A stretch of DNA of 64,000 nt from Halorubrum trapanicum (GTDB lineage Archaea; Halobacteriota; Halobacteria; Halobacteriales; Haloferacaceae): positions 310,001-374,000 of the forward strand of contig NZ_JAGGKE010000001.1 of the NCBI RefSeq assembly GCF_017873555.1, given 5' to 3'. The notes under the pieces were generated by a model. It did no database searches, was not told where the DNA came from, and saw only the letters and a program-made list of their open reading frames with translations. The stretch's first letter is position 1. Each line of letters opens with the position of its first letter. Of this stretch, positions 1 through 8,748 are shown piece after piece. A program made the position numbers and the translations under genes.

Positions 1-862
1 CGTCGGCGATGTACTCGCGCGCCCAGCGCGCGGTCACGACCGACTCCTCGACGTGTTCGTCGTCGTCGAGCGCGGCGAGCGCGGCGCGGCAGGCCAACTC
101 GTTCGCGGCGAACGGCGTGTTGACGCGGGCGTACGCCTCGCCCCACGCCTCGGGGACGACGCTGTAACCGATCCGGAGTCCGGCGAGACCGTACGCCTTC
201 GAGAAGGTGCGAAGCACCGCCACGTCGTCACGCTCGTCGACGAGCGGGATCGCGCTGTCGACGTCGGCGAACTCCCCGTACGCCTCGTCGACGACGACGA
301 GCGTCTCCTCGGCGGTCGCGTCCGCGATCGCCTCGACCTCGTCGAGCGGCATCGTGGAGCCGGAGGGGTTGTGCGGCGAGGTGACGTAGACGATCCGCTC
401 GCCGCCGTACGCGCTCAGCACCGTCTCCGCGTCCTGCGCGAACCCGTCGGCGGGCGAGAGCTCGTACTCGGTCACCTCGCCGTGGTGGTACCGCGACGAC
501 ATCGCGTAGTAGGCGAAGCCGGGACTCGGCACCAGCACCTCGTCCCCCGGCTCCAAGGCGGCGCGCGAGAGGTAGTCGATCGAGCCGTCCGCGCCCGGCG
601 ACACCCACACCTGCTCGTCGTCGACCCCCCACTTCTCGGCGAGCCTCGCGGTGAGGTCCGTGTGCGAGGACTTCGGGTACTGGTTCACCCGGTCGGCGTG
701 CTCGCGGATCGCCTCGACCGCCGCCGGACTCGGGCCGTGCGGGTTCTCGTTCGAGGAGAGCTTGATGAGGTCGTCGGGGTCGAGCCCGCGTTCGCGGGCG
801 ACCTCCTCGACGCCCCGCCCGGGCACGTACGGCGAGTGATCGGAGAGATCCCGTGGTCGCAT
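1..862 (-). CDS. hisC: Histidinol-phosphate aminotransferase, 3' end cut by the window edge
   Basis: PLP-dependent transamination of imidazole-acetol phosphate to histidinol phosphate in histidine synthesis. The first 287 residues are present; the C-terminus lies beyond position 1. The N-terminus has the family signature LIKLSSNENPHGPSP, and the PLP-lysine motif FSKAYGLAG puts the Schiff-base lysine near residue 222. The ATG at 860-862 is preceded by a CTTAAG box at 887-892, which fits a leaderless transcript. Other fold-type I aminotransferases look similar, but the N-terminal SSNENP signature favours HisC. Confidence 0.93.
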   Translation of the reverse strand, partial: MRPRDLSDHSPYVPGRGVEEVARERGLDPDDLIKLSSNENPHGPSPAAVEAIREHADRVNQYPKSSHTDLTARLAEKWGVDDEQVWVSPGADGSIDYLSRAALEPGDEVLVPSPGFAYYAMSSRYHHGEVTEYELSPADGFAQDAETVLSAYGGERIVYVTSPHNPSGSTMPLDEVEAIADATAEETLVVVDEAYGEFADVDSAIPLVDERDDVAVLRTFSKAYGLAGLRIGYSVVPEAWGEAYARVNTPFAANELACRAALAALDDDEHVEESVVTARWAREYIAD

Positions 863-886
863 GCCCGGGAGTCGGTGGCCGGCGGG

Positions 887-892
887 CTTAAG
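887..892 (-). promoter_or_regulatory. TATA-like box of hisC
   Basis: CTTAAG lies 25-30 nt before the hisC ATG, the usual spacing for a leaderless haloarchaeal promoter. Confidence 0.5.
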
Positions 893-965
893 CGTGGTCT
901 TGGCGGGCGACCGGGTCGGCCTTCTCCCGCGCCGCGGTCGGGACCGGCGTCGCTCGTCGCGTGGC

Positions 966-1709
966 TCAGGGCACGCGCACGTCGTGTTCGAGGGTGCCGA
1001 CGCCCTCGACCTCCACCTCGACGGTGTCGCCGTCGGAGAGCGCGCCGACGCCCTCGGGGGTGCCCGTCGCGATGACGTCGCCGGGTTCGAGCGTGAGGTA
1101 CGTCGTGATCTCCTCGATCAGCGTCGGCACGTCGAATATCATGTGCTCGCGGTCGCTCGACTGCTTCGTCTCGCCGTTGACGCGGAGCTCGACGCTCGCG
1201 TCGTCGGGCACCTCGTCGGGCGTCGCGAGGACCGGACCCAACGGCGCGGCGCCGTCGAACGCCTTCCCGCGCACCCAGTTCTGCTCGCGGTTCTGGTCGT
1301 CGCGGTTCGACACGTCGTTCATACAGGTGAACCCCGCGACGACGTCCATCGCGTCTTCGGCGTCGACCGCCTTGCACTGCTCGCCGATCACCACCGCGAA
1401 CTCCGCCTCCCAGTCGATCCGGTCTTTGCCGGCGGGGACGGTCACGGTGTCGCCGTGGCTCGCCACCGCGTTCGGCGGCTTCAGGAAGAGCAGCGGGCGG
1501 TCGGGCACGTCGTTGCCGAGTTCGGCTGCGTGGTCGGCGTAGTTGCGTCCGATACAGACGATCTTCGAGGGGTCGGTCGGCGCGAGCACGTCGATCGCGG
1601 GGTCGGAGAACGCGTACTCGTCGCCGCCGAAGGCGACCGTGTCGGTCGCCGGGTCGTACTCGCCCTCGCGGATCGATCCGGCCGGGTCGCGGAACCGTGC
1701 GCGGTACAT
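966..1709 (-). CDS. Fumarylacetoacetate hydrolase-family protein
   Basis: A 247-residue cytosolic metal-dependent hydrolase or decarboxylase of the FAH superfamily (acylpyruvate hydrolase, HpcE-like). Motifs seen are IGRNYADHAAEL, then FLKPPNAV, EAEFAVVIG with the acidic metal ligands, and VIATGTPEGVG near the C-terminus. The length is typical of the single-domain type. It stands alone between hisC and a zinc-ribbon gene, with no pathway partner, so the substrate is open. The ATG is at 1707-1709. Confidence 0.88.
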   Translation of the reverse strand: MYRARFRDPAGSIREGEYDPATDTVAFGGDEYAFSDPAIDVLAPTDPSKIVCIGRNYADHAAELGNDVPDRPLLFLKPPNAVASHGDTVTVPAGKDRIDWEAEFAVVIGEQCKAVDAEDAMDVVAGFTCMNDVSNRDDQNREQNWVRGKAFDGAAPLGPVLATPDEVPDDASVELRVNGETKQSSDREHMIFDVPTLIEEITTYLTLEPGDVIATGTPEGVGALSDGDTVEVEVEGVGTLEHDVRVP

Positions 1710-1787
1710 ACGAGTGCGATCGGGCGGCCGCCCGAAAAGGGTTCCCGGAGAGGCAATCGACGACGATGACGGTCCTGCCCCCGCCGA

Positions 1788-2957
1788 TCACTCGGCCGAG
1801 TCGGTCGCCTCGCGGACCGAGTCGGTCTCCCCCTCCGACGGATCACCCGTCGGTTCCCGGGCCGAACTGTCCGCGACATCGTCGTCGACTGCGCCCGAAT
1901 CTCCGTCGTCGACTGCGCCCGAATCTCCGTCGTCGACTGCGCCCGAATCTCCGTCGTCCGCGAGGTCGTCGAGCGACGGCGCGCCGACGCGGTCGCCGAA
2001 CACCTCGGACCGCGCGCAGTCGGCGCAGTAGTGGTTGTGGCGCATCGAGTGGGTGCGGACCGGAACGCCGGCGACGACCGTCTCGTCTCGGCGCCGCCTG
2101 ACGAGGCCGCGCTCGAACTCCTCGCCGCAGACGACGCAGGTCTCGTCGACGGACTCCGGCGGGCGAACGACCCGATGGTCGACCGTCTTCTGCCGGCCGA
2201 ACTTCGTGACCCCGTGGCGACGGTCGAGCCGTCGGCGCACCGGCGGGGCCACGCCGAGTCCGAGTCCGGCGAACGCGAGTCCGATCAGCGCGGCGGGCGG
2301 GGAACTACTCGTCGCCGCGAGGAACGTGATCAGGCCACCGATCAGCAGCAGCAACGCGGTTATCATGTACGCGGAGACGGTCTCCACCCGCGTCTCGCCC
2401 TCGCGGCCGGTGGTAGAGCGCGCGGGCGTCCCGTCGCCGCGAACGAGCCGGCGGCGCTCCGCCAGCTTGGAGTAGTGCCACCAGCCGTACAGCAGGTTCC
2501 CGATCCCGCTGGTGAAGACGAACAGGAGGACGTGGATCCCGACGGAACCGATCCCCCTGTCGACGAGGACGACGCGGTCGCCGTCGTCCCGCTCGATCTC
2601 CCACCCGGCGTCGAGGTGGTCCTGTACCCGGCGGCGAAAGGAGCGCAGACTCTCTCCCGGAGACGACGGCGAACGCGACGGGGACGAGTCCGCGCCGCTG
2701 GACCGCTGCGATGCGTCGGTCGACGGGTCGGACGCGACCGCGGTCGACCCGCCGCCCGACCGCGACGCGCCGCAGTTCGAGCAGAAGCGGTCGTCGTCGT
2801 CGAACGCCTCGCCGCACTCGGCGCAGTACGCGGGGTCGGCGGGGTCGCCGAGGTCGGCGCCGCAGTCGGGACAGAAGCTCGCCCCGGCGGGCACCGCCTC
2901 ACCGCAGGCCGGACACGCGGCGGAGGGACCGTCCGGGTCGCTGGTCTCGGAGGGCAT
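1788..2957 (-). CDS. Double zinc-ribbon membrane protein with acidic C-terminal repeats
   Basis: 389 residues. The N-terminus holds two zinc ribbons (CPACGEAVPAGASFCPDCG, then CAECGEAFDDDDRFCSNCG). One or two hydrophobic helices follow near residues 155-180, then a helical pair (SAYMITALLLLIGGLITFL onward) near 225-275. A further CVVC...CADC pair sits near 300-345, and the tail has three DDGDSGAV repeats. The ribbons are like those of small haloarchaeal zinc-ribbon membrane proteins. Function is unknown; a scaffold or regulator at the membrane is only a guess. It is divergent from the MBL hydrolase. Confidence 0.75.
   Translation of the reverse strand: MPSETSDPDGPSAACPACGEAVPAGASFCPDCGADLGDPADPAYCAECGEAFDDDDRFCSNCGASRSGGGSTAVASDPSTDASQRSSGADSSPSRSPSSPGESLRSFRRRVQDHLDAGWEIERDDGDRVVLVDRGIGSVGIHVLLFVFTSGIGNLLYGWWHYSKLAERRRLVRGDGTPARSTTGREGETRVETVSAYMITALLLLIGGLITFLAATSSSPPAALIGLAFAGLGLGVAPPVRRRLDRRHGVTKFGRQKTVDHRVVRPPESVDETCVVCGEEFERGLVRRRRDETVVAGVPVRTHSMRHNHYCADCARSEVFGDRVGAPSLDDLADDGDSGAVDDGDSGAVDDGDSGAVDDDVADSSAREPTGDPSEGETDSVREATDSAE
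1881..1952. repeat. Three tandem 24-bp repeats in coding sequence
   Basis: Three identical 24-bp units encode DDGDSGAV (8 residues) in the C-terminal tail of the zinc-ribbon membrane protein. Perfect identity suggests recent slippage; the copy number probably varies between strains. Confidence 0.9.
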
Positions 2958-2982
2958 TCGCCCGAGGGTTCGCGCTCGTCCC

Positions 2983-3035
2983 GGTTAATTGCTTTCGCCG
3001 CCGGGCGACGGATTCCGCGGCGTCGAGTTTTATTA
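2983..3035. promoter_or_regulatory. Divergent promoter pair (zinc-ribbon gene and MBL hydrolase)
   Basis: AATTAACC read on the minus strand (2983-2990) lies about 27-33 nt before the ATG at 2957. TTTATTAC on the plus strand (3028-3035) lies about 29-36 nt before the ATG at 3064. Both fit TATA boxes of leaderless or nearly leaderless transcripts. Confidence 0.5.
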
Positions 3036-3063
3036 CCGCTCGCCGAGATGTACCGAACGAACC

Positions 3064-3786
3064 ATGGAACTCACCTGGCACGGCCACTCCACGTGGCACG
3101 TCGTCGTCGAGGACACGGAGCTGCTCATCGACCCGTTCTTCGACAACCCGAAGACCGACGTCGACCCCGAGGAGCTGGACCCCGACTACCTCCTCCTGAC
3201 CCACGGGCACACCGACCACATCGCCGACGCCGACCGGTTCGAGGGGGCCACCGTGGTCGCGACCCCGGAACTGACCAGCTACGTTCAGGAGAACTTCGGC
3301 CACGAACACACGCTCCCGGCCGGCGGGATGAACATCGGCGGTACCGTCGAGGTCGGCGACGCGTGGGTGACGATGGTCCGCGCGGACCACTCGAACGGCA
3401 TCGACACCGGCTACGGCACCTCCGGCGGCATGCCGACCGGGTTTGTCATCGGCGACAAGAAGCCGACCCAGGAGTCGGACGCGGACTGTACCACGTTCTA
3501 CCACGCGGGCGACACGGGCCTGATGTCCGAGATGGTCGACGTGATCGCGCCGTACCTCGAACCGGACGCGGCCGCGCTGCCCGCCGGCGACCACTTCACG
3601 ATGGGTCCCGCGGGCGCCGGCATCGCCGCCGACTGGGTGGGCGCCGACGTGGTCTTCCCGATGCACTACGACTCGTTCGGGCCGATCGAGATCGAGACGC
3701 GCGAGTTCGTCAACGAGGTGAAGGCCGCGGGCGCCGCGGCCGAGCCCGTCGTCCTCGACGGCGACGAGACGTACACGCTCGAGTAG
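3064..3786 (+). CDS. MBL-fold metal-dependent hydrolase (UPF0173 type)
   Basis: 240 residues of the metallo-beta-lactamase fold. It starts [13 protein letters not shown], and the binuclear metal motif THGHTDH sits near residue 55. Later metal ligands are in FYHAGDTGL and [10 protein letters not shown]. Length and motifs match the UPF0173 group of putative L-ascorbate-6-phosphate-lactonase-like hydrolases; the physiological substrate is unknown. The frame is open further upstream, but the ATG at 3064 follows a TATA box and begins the conserved first strand. Confidence 0.9.
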   Translation: MELTWHGHSTWHVVVEDTELLIDPFFDNPKTDVDPEELDPDYLLLTHGHTDHIADADRFEGATVVATPELTSYVQENFGHEHTLPAGGMNIGGTVEVGDAWVTMVRADHSNGIDTGYGTSGGMPTGFVIGDKKPTQESDADCTTFYHAGDTGLMSEMVDVIAPYLEPDAAALPAGDHFTMGPAGAGIAADWVGADVVFPMHYDSFGPIEIETREFVNEVKAAGAAAEPVVLDGDETYTLE

Positions 3787-3850
3787 CGCGGCGACGCTCC
3801 GGACGCCGGTCCGATCCGACGCGGCCGGCGCGACGCGTGGCGACGGCCGC

Positions 3851-3856
3851 TTTTTT
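3851..3856 (+). terminator. Poly-T terminator candidate after the MBL hydrolase
   Basis: A T6 run about 65 nt after the stop codon, in GC-rich surroundings. Archaeal termination often needs only a U-tract. Confidence 0.3.
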
Positions 3857-4010
3857 CGAGGCGACGACGCGATCGCGGAGCGCGAGGTCCGCGTGCGGTC
3901 TCCGTTCGACGCGGCGAGGCGACACCGCCGGCGACCGGTTGTAGAATACTATTTGAATCTGAATAAATATTAGGTAGCTGAGTGTAGATTTCGTATATCG
4001 CTGCCAGCAC

Positions 4011-4029
4011 AAATATATCGGATATATTT
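4011..4029. promoter_or_regulatory. 19-bp perfect palindrome, candidate operator
   Basis: AAATATATC-G-GATATATTT: nine-base arms that are exact inverted complements around one central base. It ends about 25 bp before the TATA box of the sugar porter, where an activator or repressor could act. The AT-rich setting raises the chance of a random palindrome. Confidence 0.5.
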
Positions 4030-4053
4030 AAATTAATAATAAACCAAAAGTCT

Positions 4054-4065
4054 TCTAAATAAAAG
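4054..4065 (+). promoter_or_regulatory. TATA box of the sugar porter
   Basis: TCTAAATAAAAG lies 26-37 nt before the ATG at 4091. Confidence 0.5.
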
Positions 4066-4090
4066 TTGGTTAGGACCGAATTGGTACACC

Positions 4091-5488
4091 ATGTCAACCG
4101 CTGATATGCGGGCTGTGATCCGGGGGGACGGCGGACGGTTCGTGTACATCGTCTCCGCGCTCGCAGCGCTCAACGGACTCCTGTTCGGGTTCGACACGGG
4201 GATCATCTCGGGAGCTATCCTCTTCATCGACACCACCTTCGAGCTGAGTCCCCTGGTGGAGGGAATCGTCGTTAGCGGCGCGATGGTCGGCGCGGCCGCC
4301 GGTGCGGCCGTCGGCGGACAGATATCCGACCGCATCGGTCGCAAGCGATTCATCCTGGTCTCCGCCGGGGTGTTCTTCCTCGGCTCGTTCCTCATGGCGG
4401 TCGCGCCGACCGTCGAGGTGCTCGTCGCGGGACGGATGATCGACGGGATCGCCATCGGGTTCGCGTCGATCGTCGGTCCGCTGTACATCTCCGAGATCGC
4501 GCCGCCCTCCGTCCGCGGCGGCCTCACGTCGCTGAACCAGCTGATGGTCACCGTGGGGATCCTCTCGTCGTACTTCGTCAACTACGCCTTCTCCGGCTCC
4601 GGGTCGTGGCGGATCATGCTCGGCGCGGGGATGATCCCCGCGGTCGTGCTCGCGGCCGGGATGATCCGGATGCCCGAGAGCCCGCGGTGGCTCTACGAAC
4701 AGGGCCGGACCGACGAGGCCCGCGCGGTCCTCCGTCGCACGCGCGACGGCGACATCGAGTCGGAGCTGTCGGAGATCGAAACCACCGTCGAGGCCCAGTC
4801 CGACAGCGGGGTCCGCGACCTCCTCAGTCCGTGGATGCGCCCGGCGCTGATCGTCGGTCTCGGGCTCGCGATCTTCCAGCAGATCACCGGGATCAACGCG
4901 GTGATGTACTACGCGCCGACGATCCTGGAGTCGACCGCGTTCGGAAGCTCGCAGTCGATCCTCGCGTCGGTGTTCATCGGCACCGTCAACGTCGTGATGA
5001 CGGTCGTCGCGATCCTCCTCGTCGACCGCGTCGGGCGACGCCCGCTCCTGCTCGTCGGGACCGGCGGGATGATCGGGTCGCTGGCCGTCGCCGGGCTCGT
5101 CTTCCAGTTCGCCGACCCGACCGGCGGGCTGGGGTGGCTGGCGACGCTCACGCTCATCTCGTTCGTCGCGTCCTTCGCGATCGGACTCGGGCCGGTGTTC
5201 TGGCTGCTGATCTCCGAGATCTACCCGCTCGCCGTCCGGGGGAGCGCGATGGGGATCGTGACCGTCGCCAACTGGCTCGCGAACCTCGCGGTGACGCTGT
5301 CGTTCCCCGTGCTGCTCGACGGGATCGGCACGCCGCTGACGTTCTGGCTGTTCGGCGCCTGTAGCGTCGTCGCGCTGCTGTTCACCTACCGCACCGTCCC
5401 CGAGACCAACGGTCGGACCTTGGAGGCGATCGAGGCCGACCTCCGGGGCGCGACCGGAATGACGGCGGCCGCGTCCGACGACGACTGA
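4091..5488 (+). CDS. MFS sugar porter (GLUT/XylE-like)
   Basis: 465 residues with 12 predicted membrane helices. Sugar-porter signatures are GFDTGIISGA in helix 1, ISDRIGRKRF in loop 2-3, PESPRWLYEQGR before the central loop, FQQITGINAVMYYAPTI in helix 7, DRVGRRPLLL and VPETNGRTLE at the end. It likely imports a hexose or pentose by proton symport. No sugar-catabolic genes adjoin it, so the substrate cannot be named. The AT-rich upstream region suggests regulated expression. Confidence 0.93.
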   Translation: MSTADMRAVIRGDGGRFVYIVSALAALNGLLFGFDTGIISGAILFIDTTFELSPLVEGIVVSGAMVGAAAGAAVGGQISDRIGRKRFILVSAGVFFLGSFLMAVAPTVEVLVAGRMIDGIAIGFASIVGPLYISEIAPPSVRGGLTSLNQLMVTVGILSSYFVNYAFSGSGSWRIMLGAGMIPAVVLAAGMIRMPESPRWLYEQGRTDEARAVLRRTRDGDIESELSEIETTVEAQSDSGVRDLLSPWMRPALIVGLGLAIFQQITGINAVMYYAPTILESTAFGSSQSILASVFIGTVNVVMTVVAILLVDRVGRRPLLLVGTGGMIGSLAVAGLVFQFADPTGGLGWLATLTLISFVASFAIGLGPVFWLLISEIYPLAVRGSAMGIVTVANWLANLAVTLSFPVLLDGIGTPLTFWLFGACSVVALLFTYRTVPETNGRTLEAIEADLRGATGMTAAASDDD

Positions 5489-5556
5489 GGCGGCGGCCGC
5501 GAACCGGCGCCGTCGCGCCGCGGCTCGGTACGTCCTCGACGTGCCGATGCCGATAG

Positions 5557-5565
5557 CCTTTATCC
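5557..5565 (+). promoter_or_regulatory. TATA box of the OsmC gene
   Basis: CCTTTATCC lies 27-35 nt before the ATG at 5592. It decides against the earlier in-frame ATG at 5541, which lies upstream of the box. Confidence 0.5.
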
Positions 5566-5591
5566 GCGCGAGACCGAACGAACACTCGACT

Positions 5592-5990
5592 ATGGCAGAC
5601 ATCGAGACGTCCACCGTTTCCGAAGAAGGGTACGCCAGCACCAGCCAGGTCGGCGAGTTCGACCTCCAGATCGACGCGACCGACGAGACGGGACCGAACC
5701 CGAACGCGACGCTCGTCGCGACGTACGCCTCCTGTTACCTCCCGGCGTTCCGCGTCGGCGGGAGCCAGCGCGGCGAGGAGGAGCTGGGCAAGATCCAGAT
5801 CGACGCGAGCGCCGAACTCGACGAGGACGACGACCTCGAATCGATCGCGTTCGACGTCCACGTCGAGACCGACCTCGACGACGAGACCGCCGCCGACATC
5901 GCCGAGCGCGCCGAGGGCATCTGTCACGTCCACAGCGCGCTCCGCGAGGGACTCCACGCCGACATCAGCGTCTACCCCGGCGCGTTCTGA
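5592..5990 (+). CDS. OsmC-family protein
   Basis: 132 residues. The OsmC fold is supported by two conserved cysteines, ATYASCYLPAFRV near residue 47 and GICHVHSALREG near residue 112, the pair used for organic-hydroperoxide reduction in OsmC/Ohr proteins. It likely acts in the cytosol in peroxide or thiol detoxification. It is convergent with the following kinase, so no operon. Confidence 0.85.
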   Translation: MADIETSTVSEEGYASTSQVGEFDLQIDATDETGPNPNATLVATYASCYLPAFRVGGSQRGEEELGKIQIDASAELDEDDDLESIAFDVHVETDLDDETAADIAERAEGICHVHSALREGLHADISVYPGAF

Positions 5991-6035
5991 GCCGGACCGC
6001 AGGCTCCGCCGTCTTTTCGTTCGCGGCTCGATCGC

Positions 6036-8702
6036 TCAGTCCCGGGGCTCGACCTCTCCCGCGGTCGACTCCGCCTCCTCGGCGGTCGACTCCGGCCGGT
6101 CGACCCCGGTGAACTCGAAGCGGGCGCCGCCGCGCTCGCCCTCGGTGACCGCGACCTCCCAGCCGTGCGCCTCGGCGATGCGCTGGACGATCGAGAGACC
6201 GAAGCCGGTGCCCGTCTCGGAGGTGGTGTAGCCGCTCTCGAACACCCTGTCGCGCTGGTCCGGATCGATCCCCGGTCCGTCGTCCTCGACGTAGAAGCCG
6301 TCGGGCAGGTCGCCCACGACGACACGCTCGACGCCGCGTTCGTCGGCGTCGTCCGGCTCCGCCCGACTGTCCGTGGAGCCGTGTTCCACGCTGTTCCGGA
6401 ACAGGTTCCCGAGGAGCTGACGGACGCGCCCGGGGTCGGCGCAGATTTCGCTGTCGGTCTCGACCGCGATCTCGATCGGCGTCCCCTCCGCGCCGCCCCC
6501 CGCGTCCTCGATCCCCCCGAACGGGTCCTCGCCGCCGGTCGAGCCGAACGCCTCGTCGCCGTACGCGGCGGTCAGTTCGCCGAGGTGGACGCGCTCGAAC
6601 GACCCGACCGTCTCGCCCTGTTTCGCGAGCGCGAGCACGTCGTCGATCAGCCGCTCCATCTCGTCGAGCGCGCGTTCACAGCGGTCGAAGTACGAGTCGG
6701 TCCCCGTCTCGCGGGCGAGCCGGAGGTACCCGGAGAGGACGTTGAGCGGGTTCCGGAGGTCGTGTGAGACGATCGACGCGAACTCGTCGAGGCGCTCGTT
6801 CTCGCGTTCGATGCGGCGCTCGTACGCCTTGCGCTCGGAGATGTCGCGGCTGCTCGCCAGAAAGCGGTCCTCGCCGCGAACGTCGATGCGCCTGACGTGG
6901 ACCTCGACGGGGAACGTCGAGCCGTCGGCGCGGGCGAACGTCGTCTCCAGCCGGAGCGTCTCGTCCATCTCCAGGCCGTCCCAGAGCCGAACGCCCTCCT
7001 CCGGATCGAGTTCGTCGTCGACCTCCCACACGTCCATGCCGACGACCTCGTCTCGGTCGTACCCCAGCTCCCTCGTCATCGCCCGGTTGGCGTCGACGAT
7101 CTCCCCCGCCTCGTCGTGGATATCGATCATGTCCGGGGAGCGCTCGAACAGCGCTTCCAGCCGCGCGGAGGTGTGTTCGAGCCGCCGCTGTCGCCGCCGC
7201 TCGTCGGTCACGTCCCGCGAGATGCCGAGCACCCCGTCGAACTCGCCGTCGATGACGAGCCGCGTCAGGGCGTAATCGACGATGGCGTCCGACTTCGTCG
7301 GTAGATCGAGCTCCCTCGTCCCGGTCAGCGAGTCGCGGTCGCCGTCGACGAGCGCCTCGAACGGGTCGCCGTCGCTCTCCGCTCGGATCCGCTCGACGAG
7401 GCAGCTCTCCGCTCCGACGAGCGCCTCGGGAGCGGTGCCGTACACGTCGGCGGCGTGGTCGTTGACGAGCGCGAACCGGCCGTCAGCGTCGTAGACGCAG
7501 ACGGACTCGGGCAGCTCGTCGACGATGCGACGGTACCGCTCCAGCTCCCGCTCGCGCGCCTTCTCCTCGGTGACGTCGATGTGGATACCGACGGCGCGAC
7601 GGGGATCGCCGTCGTCGGTCCGCTCGACGACGCGACCGCGGTCGCGGATCCACTTCCACTCGCCGGACTTCGACCGCATCCGGTAATCGCACTGGTAGAG
7701 GTCGGTCTCCCCGGCGAAGTGGGTCTCGATGGCGCTCCACGCCGAGCCGAGGTCGTCCGGGTGGACGCGGTCCTCCCACGAGGAGATGTCGAACCCGATC
7801 TCCTCGCGATCGTACCCGAGCATCGCCGCCCACCGCTCGTCGAACCGGACCTCGTCGGTCTGAACGTCCCAGTCCCAGACGCCGACGTCGGCCCCCTCGA
7901 CGGCCAGCTGGAGGCGCTCTGAGAGCTCGCGGAGCTCGCGCTCGCGCTCGCGCCGTTCGGTCACGTCGCGGAAGTACAGCGCGAGACCGTCGCCGGTCGG
8001 ATACGCGTTCACGGCGAGGTCGGCCCCGAGCCGGTCGAGGTGCTGTTCGAACCGCACGGGGTCGCCGGTCGCCGCGGCCTCGCGGAGCGTCGCCTCGCCG
8101 TCCGTGCCGACGGTCTCGGGGAACAGATCCCAGATACGCTCTCCGAGGAGATCGTCGGCGTCGAGGTCGATCATGTCGGTCGCGCGGTCGTTGAGGTGCG
8201 TCACCCGCCAGTCGCCGTCGACCTCGCAGAACGCGTCGGAGATCCGTTCGAGGTGGTCGGCGACCCGGCGCTCGCTCCGGGTGCGGGAGACGACGTCGTC
8301 GACGGCGGCCGCGAGCCGGTCGTACCGGTCCGGCGTCTCCCCGCGGACGTACTCGTCGACGCCCGCGGAGACCGCGGCGCTGGCGACGGCTTCGGACCCC
8401 GCTCCGGTGAACAGCACGAAGGGGAGGTCGCCGTGTCGCCCGCGGACGGTTTCGAGCAGCTCGATCCCGTCGGTCTCGGGCAGCTCGTACCCCGAGACGA
8501 CGCAGTCGAACGAGGACGACGACAGCGCGTCGAGCGCCGCCGCCGCGCTTTCGACCGGCGCCGCGTCGATCCGATCTCGGCGCCGTTCCAGCGCCGAAAC
8601 CGTCTCGTCCGCGAACTCGGGTTCGTCGTCGACGACGAGGACGCGGACGACCGGTCGCTCCCGTCCGGCGTCGGTCCCGTCGGCTCCGTTCCCTCCGCTC
8701 AT
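6036..8702 (-). CDS. Multi-PAS sensor histidine kinase with degenerate receiver domain
   Basis: 888 residues. Order: receiver (20-140), four PAS-like domains (about 150-250, 262-385, 390-500, 515-625), HisKA with ASIVSHDLRNPL (His 647), then HATPase with N770 and DDGPGIDP, GTGFGLSIV. The receiver keeps the acidic pair VVDDE, but the phospho-acceptor position is Gly71 (VVSGYELP) and the late lysine is replaced, so it should not be phosphorylated. No membrane segment is seen, so it probably senses a cytosolic cue. It shares layout with the kinase at 19907-22609. The partner regulator is unknown. Confidence 0.9.
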   Translation of the reverse strand: MSGGNGADGTDAGRERPVVRVLVVDDEPEFADETVSALERRRDRIDAAPVESAAAALDALSSSSFDCVVSGYELPETDGIELLETVRGRHGDLPFVLFTGAGSEAVASAAVSAGVDEYVRGETPDRYDRLAAAVDDVVSRTRSERRVADHLERISDAFCEVDGDWRVTHLNDRATDMIDLDADDLLGERIWDLFPETVGTDGEATLREAAATGDPVRFEQHLDRLGADLAVNAYPTGDGLALYFRDVTERRERERELRELSERLQLAVEGADVGVWDWDVQTDEVRFDERWAAMLGYDREEIGFDISSWEDRVHPDDLGSAWSAIETHFAGETDLYQCDYRMRSKSGEWKWIRDRGRVVERTDDGDPRRAVGIHIDVTEEKARERELERYRRIVDELPESVCVYDADGRFALVNDHAADVYGTAPEALVGAESCLVERIRAESDGDPFEALVDGDRDSLTGTRELDLPTKSDAIVDYALTRLVIDGEFDGVLGISRDVTDERRRQRRLEHTSARLEALFERSPDMIDIHDEAGEIVDANRAMTRELGYDRDEVVGMDVWEVDDELDPEEGVRLWDGLEMDETLRLETTFARADGSTFPVEVHVRRIDVRGEDRFLASSRDISERKAYERRIERENERLDEFASIVSHDLRNPLNVLSGYLRLARETGTDSYFDRCERALDEMERLIDDVLALAKQGETVGSFERVHLGELTAAYGDEAFGSTGGEDPFGGIEDAGGGAEGTPIEIAVETDSEICADPGRVRQLLGNLFRNSVEHGSTDSRAEPDDADERGVERVVVGDLPDGFYVEDDGPGIDPDQRDRVFESGYTTSETGTGFGLSIVQRIAEAHGWEVAVTEGERGGARFEFTGVDRPESTAEEAESTAGEVEPRD

Positions 8703-8748
8703 CTGTGATGGTGTTTCTAATCCGACAGGATAACCGTTTCGTTCGAGT

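Larger units (their letters stand above)
3787..4090. other. AT-rich intergenic spacer
   Basis: 304 nt without a convincing gene. The left part is GC-rich and has a T6 run; from about 3940 the base composition drops sharply to AT-rich. It contains the perfect 19-bp palindrome at 4011-4029 and a TATA box for the sugar porter. The low GC may reflect a large regulatory region or a transfer boundary. Confidence 0.6.

Noticed and set aside
1881-1952. CRISPR-like repeats
   Set aside because: The 24-bp units are contiguous with no spacers and encode DDGDSGAV in frame. The same holds for the 36-bp units at 62929-63000.
4094-5641. 515-codon minus-strand frame opposite the sugar porter
   Set aside because: Arises from high GC and the codon bias of the real gene on the other strand; low-complexity Arg/Asp/Glu composition and no recognisable domain.
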